A stretch of DNA of 26,668 bases from Plantago elongata (taxonomy: Eukaryota > Streptophyta > Magnoliopsida > Lamiales > Plantaginaceae): the NCBI GenBank assembly GCA_036897095.1, contig JAYMSP010002051.1:1-26668 (forward strand). The letters are read 5' to 3'. This document shows positions 1 through 10,300 of the stretch, in pieces (the first letter of the stretch is position 1; the number at the start of each line of letters is the position of its first letter). Below the pieces are notes generated by a model that worked only from the letters and a program-made list of their open reading frames with translations, was not told where the DNA came from and did no database searches. The translations under genes were made by a program, and so were the position numbers.

Positions 1-711
1 GCCGGTTTTCCATGTGAAGATCCGTCTCTTTACCATTCCCTTGCAGGTGCCTTGCAATACTTGACCTTCACTCGACTTGACTTCTCCTATGCAGTTCAAC
101 AGGTTTGCCTTTACATGCACGATCCAAGGGTCGACCGCATGAATGCTCTCAAACGCATCATTCGTTATATACAGGGCACTAGTACTCTAGGTCTCCATCT
201 CTACAAGACCACTGCCAGCTCTCTTGTCTCCTATACGGACGCCGATTGGGGCGATTGTCCGGACACTCGTCGTTCTACTTCTGGCTATTGTGTATTTCTT
301 GGCGACAATCTTATCTCTTGGTCTTCTAAGAGGCAACAAACGATCTCCAAATCTAGTGCTGAGGCTGAGTATCGAGGCGTTGCCGAAGTCGTTTCTGAGT
401 CTTGTTGGCTTTGCAATCTTCTTCTGGAGCTACATTGTCCGATTTCTAAAGCTACTTTGGTCTACTGCGACAATGTCTCCGCCATATATCTTTCCGGCAA
501 CCCCGTGCAACATCAACGCATGAAGCATATTGAGATGGACATTCATTTTGTCCGTGAAAAGATTGCTAAGGGCGAAGTTCGAATTCGCCATGTTCCTTCT
601 CGCTATCAAATAGCAGATATTTTCACGAAAGGACTTCTGCGCATACTCTTTGATGATTTTCTTGACAGTCTCAGTGTCAGACTTCCTCCCGCTTCGACTG
701 CGGGGGTGTGA
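1..711 (+). CDS. Copia retrotransposon polyprotein, 3' part (RT tail and RNase H)
   Basis: The frame is open from the first base of the window to a TGA at 709-711, so the 5' part lies outside. It encodes the end of a Ty1/Copia pol: the RT-to-RNase H connection (TRLDFSYAV), then RNase H with the expected acidic residues in SYTDADWGD, SSAEAEYR and YCDNVSA, then the usual tail HIEMDIHFVREK and ADIFTKGL. In the family this domain removes the RNA strand during reverse transcription in the cytoplasmic particle. There is no stop or frameshift in 236 codons, unlike the decayed Copia element at 17444-23079, so this copy is younger or better preserved. The stop codon overlaps the start of the 3' LTR, as in many plant Copia elements. 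Domain identity is clear; whether the rest of the element is intact cannot be seen. Confidence 0.93.
   Translation, partial: AGFPCEDPSLYHSLAGALQYLTFTRLDFSYAVQQVCLYMHDPRVDRMNALKRIIRYIQGTSTLGLHLYKTTASSLVSYTDADWGDCPDTRRSTSGYCVFLGDNLISWSSKRQQTISKSSAEAEYRGVAEVVSESCWLCNLLLELHCPISKATLVYCDNVSAIYLSGNPVQHQRMKHIEMDIHFVREKIAKGEVRIRHVPSRYQIADIFTKGLLRILFDDFLDSLSVRLPPASTAGV
696..706 (+). other. Polypurine tract of the left Copia element
   Basis: GACTGCGGGGG lies directly before the TG that starts the LTR. It is in the expected place for the plus-strand primer of an LTR retrotransposon and still lies within the polyprotein frame. Confidence 0.6.
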
Positions 712-882
712 TAGACTATGTAATCCTGGTTAGATTAGACATAACTATATATATTAGAGTTCTAGTTAGATTAGTCTTATTCTTCTAATTCCTAATTAGA
801 TTAGACATAGCTTCTTATGTTTTGTATATATATCCTACGTCATTCTTGAACAAAATATGATTGATAATTCAATAATCTTACA
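707..882 (+). repeat. 3' LTR of the left Copia element
   Basis: The repeat begins with TGTGATAGAC after a G-rich tract and ends near CTTACA at 882 (possibly 886), giving about 176 bp, short for a Copia LTR. It contains three GTTAGATTAG-type words and a TATA-like GTATATATAT at 824-833, the likely promoter. The matching 5' LTR is outside the window, so both ends are inferred from family structure and not from comparison. The LTR promoter points in the same direction as the MYB gene starting 244 bp downstream. Confidence 0.65.
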
Positions 883-1059
883 AACATATCACCATCATAG
901 TTTAAAATTTGCTTTACAAGTAGTTAAATTGGAAAAAGTAAAAAACTGGATAAATTATATTAAATCATTAATTTTGTCATCAAATCTATCTGTCCACCAA
1001 CTTATATTAGAAGTCTATTTTTATATCCCAAATGACAGCTCTGAACGTTCTTTCGGTAC

Positions 1060-1066
1060 TATAAAT
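1060..1066 (+). promoter_or_regulatory. Candidate TATA box of MYB copy 1
   Basis: TATAAAT lies 60 bp before the ATG at 1126, a usual distance for a plant promoter with a short 5' leader. It is 178 bp downstream of the Copia LTR, so the core promoter appears to be the gene's own while most upstream sequence has been replaced by the retrotransposon. No transcript start can be shown. Confidence 0.45.
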
Positions 1067-1125
1067 TGAGAAGTGAACTTGTTGACTTTCCAGCAAAACT
1101 AGATCGAACTCTCTGCAGACTAAAA

Positions 1126-2056
1126 ATGGTGAGAGCAACTTTTGTAGATGAAAATGGAATGAGAAAGGGTGCTTGGAGTAAAGAAGAAGATGACAAACTC
1201 AGAGCTTTTATACAACGATACGGTTACCGGAACTGGCGATTGTTGCCCGGACATGCTGGTGAGTTGCATTACAACTAGATTTTTTAAAATTATATTTTGA
1301 AGAACATGTATTGATGAACAATTGTGTTTTGGGTTTTTATAGGACTTGCAAGAAGTGGAAAGAGTTGCAGACTTCGTTGGATGAATTATTTGAAACCTGG
1401 CTTGAAAAGGGGAACCTTTAGCCAACAAGAACATGATCTGGTCCTTAAATTGCACGCAAGCCTTGGAAAAAAGTAAGCTCAAAATCATTTGTGTCACTTC
1501 TTTTAGAAATGTTTTTTGCATAAATCTTGGTTAATTAACATTTGCATCCCCGTAATGAAGGTGGTCCGCCATGGCATTGGAGTTGCCAGGGAGAACTGAC
1601 AACGAAATCAAGAACTATTGGCATGGACACATAGCAAAGCGAAGTCGTAAAGGAAACCAGGCTGCAAATGTTTTTCTTAATGAGGAGCAGGCAATCAAGT
1701 TGGACTTGTTCGTACTTGAATCCTCTCAAATCCCTTGCGAGCCGAACATTACTTCTAGTCAACATGAAGAACCAGTTTCTCCTGAGTCTGGTAAAGAATC
1801 TGAAAGTTCACCTGCGGAAGACGAAACAAGGAATTTCTGGACAGAACCGTTCACATTCGATACGGACAGTTGTGGGGAGAAACCGGCCGAGGCTATGGAT
1901 TTCTGGCCAGAGTTACCTCCATTGGACACAGATATTTACGGGCAATTTAACCATCCCCCACCATTCCTGCAGGAGGAAGATTTACTGTTTACAAATGTCC
2001 ATTACGATGATTTCTCAAGCTTTAATCATGCCACTAGTCTGTTTTATTATGCTTAA
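1126..2056 (+). CDS. R2R3-MYB transcription factor, copy 1
   Basis: Three exons, 1126-1258, 1343-1472 and 1561-2056, give 252 aa. Both introns (84 and 88 bp) are GT-AG and lie at the usual R2R3-MYB positions, within codon 45 (phase 1) and codon 88 (phase 2). R2 covers about residues 14-63 with W17, W37 and W57; R3 covers about 66-115 with F70, W89 and W108. The R3 recognition-helix sequence [13 protein letters not shown] is intact. The C-terminal half is acidic and Ser/Glu-rich, with two FW-centred motifs ([22 protein letters not shown]), and probably serves in activation. By family it is a nuclear DNA-binding regulator. The FW-E-P motif recalls the MYB13/14/15 (subgroup 2) type, but I do not assign a subgroup firmly. 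R2 differs from its paralogue at 34-35 (YR for HW), 42-43 (GH for KF) and 49 (Ser, usually Cys). The ATG matches the paralogue's start. Confidence 0.9.
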
Positions 2057-2149
2057 ACTGAGATATTATTTCTTCCAAACTTCAGATGTAAAAGTTTAAG
2101 TAATGTTAAATAATATTTATAATTAAACACTTAAGCATGAATTTGAAAA

Positions 2150-2255
2150 TTAAGACCGTGAAGTGCAGCTGAATTGGTAAATAACAACTGCTTCACCTTC
2201 AATAAATAGGTTGAGATTTCGAGTCACTTTTAACTCTCCCCTTATACCAAAAGAA
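2150..2255 (+). mobile_element. tRNA-derived SINE copy A, degenerate
   Basis: This stretch matches, over its whole tRNA-like part, the minus-strand copies at 6991-7081 and 10826-10917. It has a box A-like GCAGCTGAATTGGTAA at 2164-2179 and a box B-like GAGATTTCGAGTC at 2213-2225, followed by an A-rich end. It carries about 5 extra bases between the boxes. ATGAATTT at 2137-2144 and 2256-2263, with GAAA or AGAAA following, looks like a target duplication with one indel. It lies about 95 bp past the MYB copy 1 stop, so it may be inside that gene's 3' transcribed region. Family membership is clear from the alignment; exact ends are approximate. Confidence 0.65.
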
Positions 2256-2501
2256 ATGAATTTAGAAACCAACCCTACCCTAATTAATAAACAGATTTCC
2301 TAGTCTCGTTCATAAATAATTTTCATTTTCTCTTGTTGCTTTCACTGGTACAATCGCCCGGCCAGAGTTTCATTTGAATAGTTAGGTTTGACCTAGTTTA
2401 ATTAGGAGATGTTAATTCCCAACAAAAGCTTTTTAAAACTAATTAAGGGCAATTTACGTTCGCTGCCTCGCAAATTACACTGAAGTGTTACATCGCAGTA
2501 C

Positions 2502-2509
2502 CTAAAAAG
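2502..2509. repeat. Target site duplication, left side of hAT element
   Basis: CTAAAAAG is repeated exactly at 3544-3551, directly outside the TAGGG termini. Eight bases is the standard hAT duplication length. Confidence 0.8.
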
Positions 2510-2773
2510 TAGGGGGGAGGGAATAATTTATTCATCCGACTCGCACACACAAACCATCCGCATCTTATCCACACTATAAATTATTTTTTTATAAAAAAAT
2601 ATGCAATTTGAATTTTTTACAACCCGACAATCGATGAATAAGCGATGAATTGATTGGTGTAAACCGCAACCCACCCATCATATAATTTGTATAATAAAAA
2701 AATTATATATATGTGTTATAATTTAATTATCTCTTAAGTAAATAAATAAATAAAGAAATATATATATATATAT

Positions 2774-2809
<36 letters not shown>

Positions 2810-3543
2810 TGAATAGATTAATAACAATGAACTTTTAATTTTTTTTTACTTTTTAAAACGGTAAATTTTTTTTATTAATAATGTCAAGAGCACAAGTAAT
2901 ACTCTAAATCTCTAAATGAACAAATACAAAAGAAACATGTATCACATTGTCCACTTCATATATCAAGTACTAAGACTTGTCAAAAACCAAATACATCAGA
3001 ATTGTCATGACAATAGTATCTCAACACCAATCAATCACTTTCACCACCAGAGAGTTCTCAATAAGCATCTCAACCTGTTCACTCAACACCATGTACATGG
3101 CACAATCAACATTGGATCTCAATCTTCTAAATAGTTTCATACTAGGATACAATCCACCGTCAATTCAGAAAAAAATAGTTTGGTAGTGTCTATTTTACCG
3201 AAGTCCACACTTTTATACGTGCTGGTTTGATATACACATCCATCAACAATAAAACTTTAGTTATTTCACTTAAACTAAGAAAGTACATATGTGAAAATGA
3301 CACTTTAACATTTTACTTGATTTCAAAATATTTTGTTATTTTGATGGATTATAATATATTTTAGTCGATGAAGTATTTTACCCGTCATCCGCCCACCACC
3401 CACCCACCATTGTAATCATCCGAATCGTCGCGGGTTGAAAAATTATTCCACTCGTCATGGATCGGAGAAAAAATCACCCGTCATAAGTAGGTTGGGTTGA
3501 TTTTTTATTAAAATCCATCAATACCCGTCCGTACTCACTCCTA
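2510..3543. mobile_element. Non-autonomous hAT-like DNA transposon
   Basis: The 1034-bp element begins TAGGGGGGAG and ends as the inverse of TAGGAGTGAG (8 of 10 matching), and is flanked by a perfect 8-bp duplication CTAAAAAG. These ends resemble the TAGGGGTG termini common in plant hAT elements. Both subterminal regions are rich in CATCCG, CCACCC and CCCGTC words, in direct and inverted order, as expected for transposase-binding subterminal repeats. The interior holds an AT/AC microsatellite and no transposase frame; the short open frames at 2916-3186 show no domain. It would need a transposase supplied elsewhere. Confidence 0.8.
2757..2810. repeat. Compound (TA)n(CA)n(TA)n microsatellite
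   Basis: Alternating TA runs enclose six CA units, preceded by AAAT repeats at 2738-2752. The tract lies inside the hAT-like element. Confidence 0.9.
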
Positions 3544-3551
3544 CTAAAAAG
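3544..3551. repeat. Target site duplication, right side of hAT element
   Basis: CTAAAAAG, identical to 2502-2509. Confidence 0.8.
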
Positions 3552-4850
3552 TAAAAATGTAGGGCCGGATTCAATCTATTTCTGGTGATGTTTATGTCCC
3601 TTAAAATAAAATAAAATAAAACTCATTTCATTACTATATAAAGGAACAAATTTACTATAATAAAAAAAATCATGGCCACAACTTCAAATCAGCTATAAAT
3701 AAAAACGATGTATTCTACTTTGTGATATTTAAAGATTATTTCACGACTCGTTTAAAGTAACTAAGCTCCAGTCCTGAAATATTTATGCCCTAATAAGAGT
3801 TTTTAAAACTGGGCAATGAAATACTATAATACAACAAAAATGGGTAATAGTGTTCATACTCCTTCGGAGAAGCTGTTTAATTTTGACTTTTTCTTTAGTA
3901 AATAGAACTCACATTTAGCGACGAATAAATGTCAACCTTAATACTAAAATATTCAACCGAATTATATAAGAAATAGGTTGCGCTCTTGGCAGTGGGTCTC
4001 CGATTTTTCAGGGGTACGTCTTTGCAGGTGAATAGACCACATAACGAGATAGGCACAACGTGCTTCTCCATCTTGCATAATTCTCTCAAATGACATTGTT
4101 AAAAAAGAAAGTTACCTACTCCTAATAAATAATAAAAAGGTTATTCTTACATACTATAACACATTTTTCAACAAAAACTACACCTTTTTTTCCATCTTTT
4201 ACACATTTTATTACTGCTTTAACTTTTTGTTTAAAATTATATGTTAATTATAATGTATTAAGTTATTCAGAATAAATAGAGTGTACCAATGTAACTATTC
4301 TATGTTTTTCATCGAGTGGATTTTAAGATGAGAAATGCTCATCTAGATAATTACCCTATGTTTTTTATCAAGTGAGTTTTGAGATCTCAAAGCTGTCAGT
4401 TATAGTGATTTAAACTTATAATTACATATTTTAGTTTGTGTGTGTTTGATCCTCTTTATGTTTAACCAAAATGCTTCTTGCTTGAAACTTTTGATTCTTT
4501 TATAATAATGAAGAACTTTCAGATTTTTTGTGTTTTAGTAAAATCATTACATGTTTTTTTGTCATAAAATATACTTTTAACAAAGCATTCTAACTAAGAA
4601 TAAAAATTTTAGTATATAATTCTCTATGTTGCAATACTAATGTACTATAAACTTTCTACTACTTCATGCACAATCTTTTAAAACACAGATAATATGCATA
4701 CTCATACTAGTAAGTGGATTCTAATTAAAGATTTGGGCACTTGGTTTTCTCAGCAGAAAAATTAACATAACATTAATATAAAAAACACTTGAATATAAAA
4801 TCTAGTATGATTTCTTCTCATATAAAATAAAATTATAAATTAAATAATAT
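3552..4850. other. AT-rich intergenic DNA, no gene recognised
   Basis: The stretch has long A/T runs and no supported gene. One patch at about 3975-4080 is less AT-rich than its surroundings and holds a 64-codon minus-strand frame (3895-4089). No domain or splice structure supports that frame, so it may be an unrecognised element fragment. Near 4299-4385 the words CTATGTTTTT...ATC-AGTG recur about 60 bp apart, a weak local duplication. Confidence 0.6.
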
Positions 4851-5052
4851 AATAAGTCTCTTATTGTCATGTTAAAGTGTCATTACACTTTTAAAAGTGT
4901 CGTTTCACTTTTATAATTTATTTAATATTTCTTCTCTATTTACAACAATAAAAATAAGTCTTTAATTATCATGCATGTTAAAATACCATTTCACTTGTTA
5001 AAGTGTCGTTCACTATTGCACTTTATTTAACACGTCTTCTCTATTCTCCAAC
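4851..5052. repeat. Diverged tandem duplication of about 100 bp
   Basis: Unit 1 (4851-4946) and unit 2 (4953-5052) both begin AATAAGTCT, continue with TCATG, TTAAA, AAAGTGTCG and CTTTAT or TTTAT blocks, and end in TCTTCTCTATT followed by CAAC. They differ by scattered substitutions and small indels, so the duplication is old. The repeated AAGTGTC words also form short inverted pairs with GACACTT-type matches within each unit. Confidence 0.65.
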
Positions 5053-6978
5053 AACCGGCTACTAAAAAACGTTATTTTAATTTTTCTCCGCTCACAACCT
5101 CTCACCACACGCAGTGCTCCTTCAAGGGTTTTACATAAGCAGTCCAAAATATATTTTCTAAAGGAATTGAAAACACTTAATTAGAACATGGTGAATAAGA
5201 TTAGTCTAGACGAACGTTGTGGTTGTTGATTGGGTTCAAGCAAAGAAACCAAGCTAGAATTGTTTATATGATGTCAATAATTTCTGGGTAGTCTTGAACT
5301 TTTAATTTTTGGGTGTGTATTGTACACATTAATAAAACTCAAAGCATTCTATGCCTATGCATTTCATTTTTGCATATAAGTATTTATATTTTGCCGTTAT
5401 TTTAAAAATATTATATATTTACGATTATATTTATCTCGCATAACTACTTAAACTACTAAATTATGGAGACACCTCACACCTTATAAGAAATAGTAAAATG
5501 TATACATTTACATACAAATTACTCATTTTAAATTGGTCTAAGCCAACTTACCAAACAAATAAAGTGAAGAGACTCTTTCACTTATGAGTTAGTAATATTC
5601 AAAATTCCGCTACTTTCTAAATTATAACTTGTGTACACAAATATGTAGATTTTTTTTTCTTTTACCGATTCAAGACACTAATATTTTATAAATATAATAT
5701 GCGAGTTTGAACGTGACCTAAATTCGATTAATTTTATAAAATTTATAGGCACCGCAATTAACACGATATATCATTCCTACTTTTACAATAAATCTACATT
5801 TCAAATGAACGAACGTCCTCTACAACCTGTGCCAGCGCTGATTTCCTTCTTAATGGTCTTTATCTAAATTTCCCATCGATTTTGTATTGAAGTGTTTTGT
5901 TTACAACATTCTTTTCATCTCTTAGTCCAATTTATTTCTGACATATACATTAAAAACTTCAAAAAGTTATATTATTAGAATCGAGTAAAGTTAGCCCCAT
6001 AGAGAATTATTCCAAAGTACAAGTTTGTGCTAAAAAAAATATATCTTTTTATAATAAAATAATATGTATACTTAAATGTTATATTTACTGGATAAAATTA
6101 CTAAATACTAACGTGACAAGCTATAAATATTTTTGGTCAAATAAAAAGTTAATATATGCTATCACAAAAAAAATTTAAAGGTTCAAAATACTATCACAAT
6201 TTTTTTTAAATAAGTATTTTAATTTCAAAATGAAAATCATGTATATAGATAAATATTATTGAATATTATGATATTTATTACTATAAAGAGGTATAATTAC
6301 TTAGGGCGAGACCGGAGAACGTAATAGAATATGACAATGTAGAGATTATTCTTATTTATAACTGGTCCAACTGGAATTTATATGACTATAGAGAGTTTAT
6401 TCATTTATAGAGTATTCTTTTATGGAGTTTTTTCTTGTAGTATCACAATTATAATAATCGAATAAAGATGAATTTATCATTCAATAAATTTTTATCCTCT
6501 AATAATTATTTTTATATTGAGCGTATAATTATTCATTTTGAAAAATCAAACTCGTCTCTTAGGTTGGAGATGTCTCTAACACTTTTTGAAAACGCTCTCA
6601 CAAAACAAAAAAAATCTTTTTCCTTTTCATTTTCCTTGTTTTTTGTTTTCATTTGAACGTTTTCGGAAGAGTGGAAGTGTGGAACTGAGACGACGGAGTC
6701 CATTAAATTAAGAAAAAGGGTGAAGGAGAACTGGAGAAGGAATAAAACGGAGGGTGGTTTTTGTAAATTCATCAATTTATTAGTATCTGTTAAAATTAAG
6801 AGAAGACAAATCCTCTGTCTTTAGTCTAATAAATCTTTTGTCGTTCAGTGAGTAATACAGTACAGAAACCTTGATCTTCATAATTATGTCCATATCACAA
6901 CTTAATCATGAATCTGACTCAGTTTAATCATTTTTCCAACCTTTCATATATTGCTGATTATACACCTCCTCCGGAAAG
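5053..6978. other. AT-rich intergenic DNA, no gene recognised
   Basis: The sequence is strongly AT-rich with scattered poly-A and poly-T runs. The only frames longer than 60 codons (6468-6656 plus, 6533-6775 minus) overlap each other in opposite directions, are low-complexity (Ser/Phe-rich or Lys/Glu-rich) and show no domain. No terminal repeats or target duplications were recognised here. Confidence 0.6.
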
Positions 6979-6990
6979 TAACATTGTTAT
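6979..6990. repeat. Target site duplication of SINE copy C
   Basis: TAACATTGTTAT is repeated exactly at 7082-7093, on the other side of the 91-bp SINE. Confidence 0.8.
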
Positions 6991-7081
6991 CTTCCTTTTT
7001 TTAAATGATAAAAATAACTCGAACCTCAACCGATTAGGTGAAGTTAAAGTGTATTACTAACTGAGTTGCGTTTCATTGTCT
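6991..7081 (-). mobile_element. tRNA-derived SINE copy C
   Basis: This 91-bp minus-strand insertion lies between perfect 12-bp direct repeats. Read on the minus strand it starts GACAATGAAACGCAAC, has a box A-like CAACTCAGTTAGTAA and a box B-like GAGGTTCGAGTT, and ends in an A-rich tail. Over the tRNA-like part it aligns base for base in length with the copy at 10826-10917. The A-rich end together with target duplication shows insertion by an RNA copy. It encodes nothing; RNA polymerase III promoter boxes are inferred from sequence only. Confidence 0.8.
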
Positions 7082-7093
7082 TAACATTGTTAT
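7082..7093. repeat. Target site duplication of SINE copy C
   Basis: TAACATTGTTAT, identical to 6979-6990. Confidence 0.8.
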
Positions 7094-9000
7094 TCGTAAC
7101 TTAAAACCTTTTTAATCAATTAATTTGAAATTTATCTACAAATTAATTTAAATTAATATAATATGTGTTAGTACCCAAAATTTTAAACAATGTAAAATTT
7201 TCCTTATTGGTACCTTATGATATGTCTGATTATTTTTTTTCCTAATTTTGAAGTTTAGCTACTGATCTTTAATGTTATATCACTTCACACTGTTTGACAC
7301 AATAATTTTTGCCTCTCTTTACCCAATCAATTTTGACACCAGCGAGTTGAGGAATATGATTATGAATTGGGAAATCTCTATGATTGACGTCTTGTTCTTT
7401 TTTATCTTGGTTGTTTTCTGTGTTGACTCCTAATCTCTTGTGCGAGGGTGCTTGTTTATGTTTTACTTTAACTGGCTAAAGCTTGGCTTCAATGTCCTGA
7501 TCTTCGTACTATTATCTGGTAGAGTGGTAGTGAGATATTCTGGTTGTAATGTTAGAGGCTTTCTAGTTTTGATTTAGAACTTTAATCATTGTTTAGACGA
7601 TTTGATCGTGAGGTTTTTCTCCTCTGTAATTGTTCTTCGATAGCATATTTTGTGCTTTTGATTTTATTAATAATAATTTTTAGTTGTTTGAAAAAAGATC
7701 CGATAGATACCATAATTAACTTTAGAAAAAGGACCGAATTGCAAAATTGGCAAATTTGTTTTATGCATTATACTCCATTCCTTAAAATATCTGAGGCATC
7801 AACCACATGTGCCGATCGCAGTTCTTCTATAATGTGAGGAATAATATTATAGAGTGGGGTGGGGCAAATACAGATAACTTGCCTTTTAAAAATAAAAATG
7901 AAGAAACAGAAAAACTAATATGCACAAACAACAAGAAACAGCTAAGCCAAGCCAAGCCAAGCCGCAGTAATTAAGCCCCAACTAGATGTATAAATGACAC
8001 ATGGAAAACTAATTAACTAACACAAATTGATTAGTATAATGTATTAGTATCATGTTACTCTGATCTAAATATCATTTTGACATATGATATTGATTATTGA
8101 GTACATACAAGATCTGAACTGAGCTTTAATACACACGTGTTGTAAATAGTAAATAATAACGCGGTGATGACTTTGAACATAAGCAACATATAGTAGGTTA
8201 ATGTGCAACTTGTTGCAAATGACTTGTTCTTAACACGATTTTATTTAAATATTCTGTGTGAACGCTTATTTCTTAATCATGCTCTTCAGAGTTCAGACTA
8301 CATAGAGAAATACACATGACATGACATCATCTCCGTGACATCACCAGCTTTCATTTTTAATCCACCTACTCTGATCTTATCTTTACTAGATGGCCGATGG
8401 CACTATAATAATGTTACATTAGGTTTGGTTAGTTCATGGGAACATCACATTCTTGATGGGAGTACATTTTATACACCACCCGTAATTAGTGAGCTTAATT
8501 AAGTAGATATACACGCACCGCGTTTTGCATTCAATCCATTCAATCCAAATTAAGATTAACGCAGTTAAAATACGGATAAGTTGATAGGTGGCGCGTATAT
8601 GTCGTGCCAAAATTGGACGTGTCGGAAGATGGCCCATCTAGCCTTGATATTGGACCTAGTTAAGTGCTGGCTCTCAGAAGTGTAGTGGATGTAATCCGAT
8701 GTGTTCGACGCCGAGGGAATGAGGGTCAGGCCTAATTACTTCCCTCGTTTGTGCCAGTGCAAGTTTGATAGGAGACGACCCCTATATAAGAGCTTTGTAG
8801 TGGACCCATAGCTATGATGACGAACCTTTTAGACAACACGGACTTGTCGACAAGAGGGTAAAAGGGAGGGATGTCTCCAAGTCATCCTAATTTGGTCAAT
8901 TCAGAGGTTGGACTTAAAGGAACATATTTTCCCTCCAAATTTAATTTATATAACATAAAAAATTAGTAAAATTACACAATCGGAGTTGAGAGACAAAAAA
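7094..9000. other. Intergenic DNA, no gene recognised
   Basis: No gene is supported. The part 7400-7696 is less AT-rich and ends in a T-rich stretch with TTTATTAATAATAA, then GTTTGAAAAAAG, which resembles the 3' end of some plant LINE copies, but no reverse transcriptase frame is present, so this is only a suggestion. A short AAGCC repeat lies at about 7946-7964. Around 8640-8830 base composition is more even and a TATA-like CTATATAAG occurs at 8782-8790, with only a 15-codon frame after it. The 82-codon frame at 7589-7837 and the 67-codon minus frame at 8434-8637 show no domain. Confidence 0.5.
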
Positions 9001-9275
9001 GCGGCCGAGTATCTCATTTCTTGAGATACGCTTGTTTACTAACTGAACTATTTTTCGAGCCAAACTTGAGTAACAATCGAACTCTACTCGAGTTCAAGCT
9101 TATTACTGAAATATAATTAAAAGTATAAAAAATATATCTTCTCAAGCCTAGTTGAATATTAACGAGTCGATCCCTAATCGTTTGTATTAAAACCATCCGA
9201 AGTTAGGCACGAGTTCGACTTGAACATCTTAATTATTGAACAAGTCGAGTTTGAGCAACGAGTCAAGTCACGTGC
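9001..9275. repeat. Cluster of CGAGTT/AACTCG words, possible old element fragment
   Basis: The words TCGAG, CGAGTT, CTTGAG and TTGAAC or GTTCAA recur in both orientations (for example near 9055, 9085, 9163, 9208 and 9240). Such clusters occur in dispersed repeats of many plant genomes. I could not find terminal repeats or a target duplication, so the class is unknown. Confidence 0.35.
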
Positions 9276-10300
9276 TGAAGTTATCACTTAGAAAACTAAG
9301 AATCTAGCAGTGGCTATAGTAAGGCAAAGTTGACCACAAAGTCAGTTCGCTGAGGAATCAACAATTTGAAAGCAAACAGTTATTTGAAAATAACATATTG
9401 ATTTGATGATAGTTGTATTTCTAAAAACTAGATTCACTAAAAGTAAATAGACATTTTCTTTATCAGAGATAGAAAGCGAACATTGTAGACTGTAGTAAAT
9501 CCAGTTATACTAATATACTCTAGGATAATCGTTCATACATGTCACATGGTTGGTGTAAAAAAAATAATCAATCCAATTCAACCGTTTTTTTATATTTAAA
9601 ACTAGAGTAATCGTGGTTTGAAGGTTTGAGGATTTAAAATAACTTTGAGGATTTAAAACTAGCTTACTAGATTGAAGGTTTTACGAAGATTTCAAACTAG
9701 ACAAATCTATATGAACGAATGTGAACCCTAGAAACAAATACGTATAACTACTGCATTCAAAGCGGTTTAGCTACTCTTGATGGAATCAAAGATGAAAGAA
9801 TACATGGTATTGAATACGCTAAGCATAAACATGGTGATAATCGATGCAAAATCATACAATTCGATAAACATAAGAGAACACGAATTGAAGATAAACAATA
9901 GAGTTAACAATACTTTAACAAGAATTCAATATAGATGATTCTTATAGGATGAAAATCAAGCTCCAAAATCAATCCATATATGTCAAAGTATGTGTCTAGG
10001 ATCCTTTATGAAAAATTAGGTTAAAATAAAGCATGGGAAAAGAGCTTTCAATTCTAATGCAATAAGAAAATTAAAAGTTATTTTGTTATTTTTATCTATA
10101 CACGACTTCTAAAAGTTATTAATTTGACTGTCATAAAATCAACAAAAATACTCATTTTATTTTCAATGACCATTACAAATTATAATCATCTTCGCGATGA
10201 CATTAAGAAGCTAAAATAATGTTTAAAATTAAGTTATGGGTTTCATGATTTTCCTATCCTTTAAGATGATGCTCATTGTACAACTTATTGTTTCTTATTT
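9276..10300. other. AT-rich intergenic DNA, no gene recognised
   Basis: Nothing coding is supported. Words such as GAGGATTTAAAA and AGGTTT recur around 9605-9690, but I see no defined element boundaries. Confidence 0.55.

Noticed and set aside
1120..1521. 133-codon minus-strand frame across MYB copy 1
   Set aside because: It is the antisense of exon 1, intron 1 and exon 2; a similar antisense frame occurs at 12840-13214 only because the MYB exons are conserved.
2164..2225. A tRNA gene at SINE copy A (and likewise at 6991 and 10826)
   Set aside because: Box A and box B-like words are present, but no acceptor stem or standard anticodon arm can be formed, and A-tails with target duplications show retroposed copies.
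2738..2810. A CRISPR-like or satellite array
   Set aside because: These are simple AAAT, TA and CA repeats without spacers.
7400..7696. Possible LINE 3' end
   Set aside because: Only the T-rich end and short A-run resemble LINE tails; no reverse transcriptase sequence and no target duplication were found.
7589..7837. 82-codon plus-strand frame with a hydrophobic stretch
   Set aside because: No homology pattern or splice context that I recognise; the hydrophobic run comes from an AT-rich TTTATTAATAAT stretch.
8782..8790. TATA-like CTATATAAG that might mark a promoter
   Set aside because: Only a 15-codon frame follows and no exon structure can be seen; kept only as a note in the gap description.
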